Assembly (NCBI RefSeq): GCF_024723255.1
Contig: NZ_JANIAC010000001.1
Coordinates: forward strand, 635,548-699,547
Direction: 5' to 3'
DNA length: 64,000 nt
Origin: Aestuariibaculum sp. M13
Lineage (GTDB): Bacteria; Bacteroidota; Bacteroidia; Flavobacteriales; Flavobacteriaceae
Position 1 is the first letter of the stretch; each line of letters starts with the position of its first letter. The position numbers and the translations under genes are program-made. Shown here one piece after another: positions 63,997-64,000 of the stretch. The notes under the pieces were generated by a model. That model did no database searches. It worked only from the letters and a program-made list of their open reading frames with translations, and was not told the DNA's origin.

Positions 63997-64000
63997 TATG

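Noticed and set aside
1-64000. CRISPR arrays, tRNA or rRNA genes, insertion sequences, prophage or toxin-antitoxin genes
   Set aside because: No regularly spaced repeats, cloverleaf genes, transposase, integrase or phage structural proteins were seen on either strand.
63998-64000. Start of a plus-strand gene at the right edge
   Set aside because: Only the ATG is visible, so no coding feature is listed; the promoter before it is reported instead.

Overview
The window is 64 kb of an AT-rich chromosome from a member of the Bacteroidota, almost certainly a marine-type Flavobacteriaceae. Evidence: two tandem SusC/SusD outer-membrane uptake pairs, SusC signal peptides of the MKTKFSGILTLLLAF type, lipoproteins with Bacteroidota-style lipoboxes, a fused hypoxanthine phosphoribosyltransferase-adenylate kinase, no Shine-Dalgarno sequences before the ribosomal genes, and promoter boxes of the Bacteroidota form (TTG/TTTG, about 19-20 bp, TAnnTTTG). 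I cannot name the genus. No rRNA, tRNA, CRISPR array, transposase or prophage gene was seen, and no gene-free gap exceeds 300 bp.

Layout. 1-11080 (minus strand): the joined str-S10-spc superoperon, read rpsL-rpsG-fusA-rpsJ-rplC-rplD-rplW-rplB-rpsS-rplV-rpsC-rplP-rpmC-rpsQ-rplN-rplX-rplE-rpsN-rpsH-rplF-rplR (rplR is cut by the window edge). It has a clear promoter before rpsL, an attenuator-like hairpin between rpsJ and rplC, and an isolated GC-rich hairpin before rpsH. 11186-23501 (plus): a compact Omp85-type barrel protein, then two SusC/SusD uptake loci with near-identical promoters and leaders and no carbohydrate-active enzymes alongside. 23571-33782: RlmB, a rhomboid protease, RarA, a secreted protein of unknown function, a YjjG-type phosphatase, a polysaccharide-deacetylase-like protein, RadC, a dienelactone hydrolase and a large MscS channel. 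33811-40388 (minus): Mpl, TPR protein, SDR, DUF4136 lipoprotein, K+ channel, ObgE and the HPRT-adenylate kinase fusion. 40542-49217: purK-purE, an M3 peptidase, an AraC regulator divergent from an aldehyde dehydrogenase-DUF779 pair, an ECF sigma factor with a tiny zinc-binding anti-sigma candidate, and a UbiA-like membrane protein. 49339-64000: gcvP, a ketoacyl synthase III-methyltransferase-glycosyltransferase cassette, a PafA phosphatase with a secreted nuclease, MlaE-MlaF, a DUF389 protein, ManC, a SprT-like protein, a HAD phosphatase and an SDR.

How the parts fit. Most of the window is core physiology: translation, purine synthesis and salvage, peptidoglycan recycling, glycine cleavage and envelope maintenance. 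The accessory content is concerned with the outer membrane and nutrient capture: SusCD uptake, PafA plus nuclease as a likely phosphate-from-nucleic-acid module, and the acyl/glycosyl cassette.

The most interesting signals are non-coding: a roughly 90-bp structured element before rarA; a perfect 16-bp inverted repeat that holds the start codon of the MscS gene; two 13-bp direct repeats spaced 21 bp between the AraC regulator and its target; a shared leader block in front of both susC genes; and -7 boxes placed only 1-5 nt before several start codons, which suggests leaderless transcripts.
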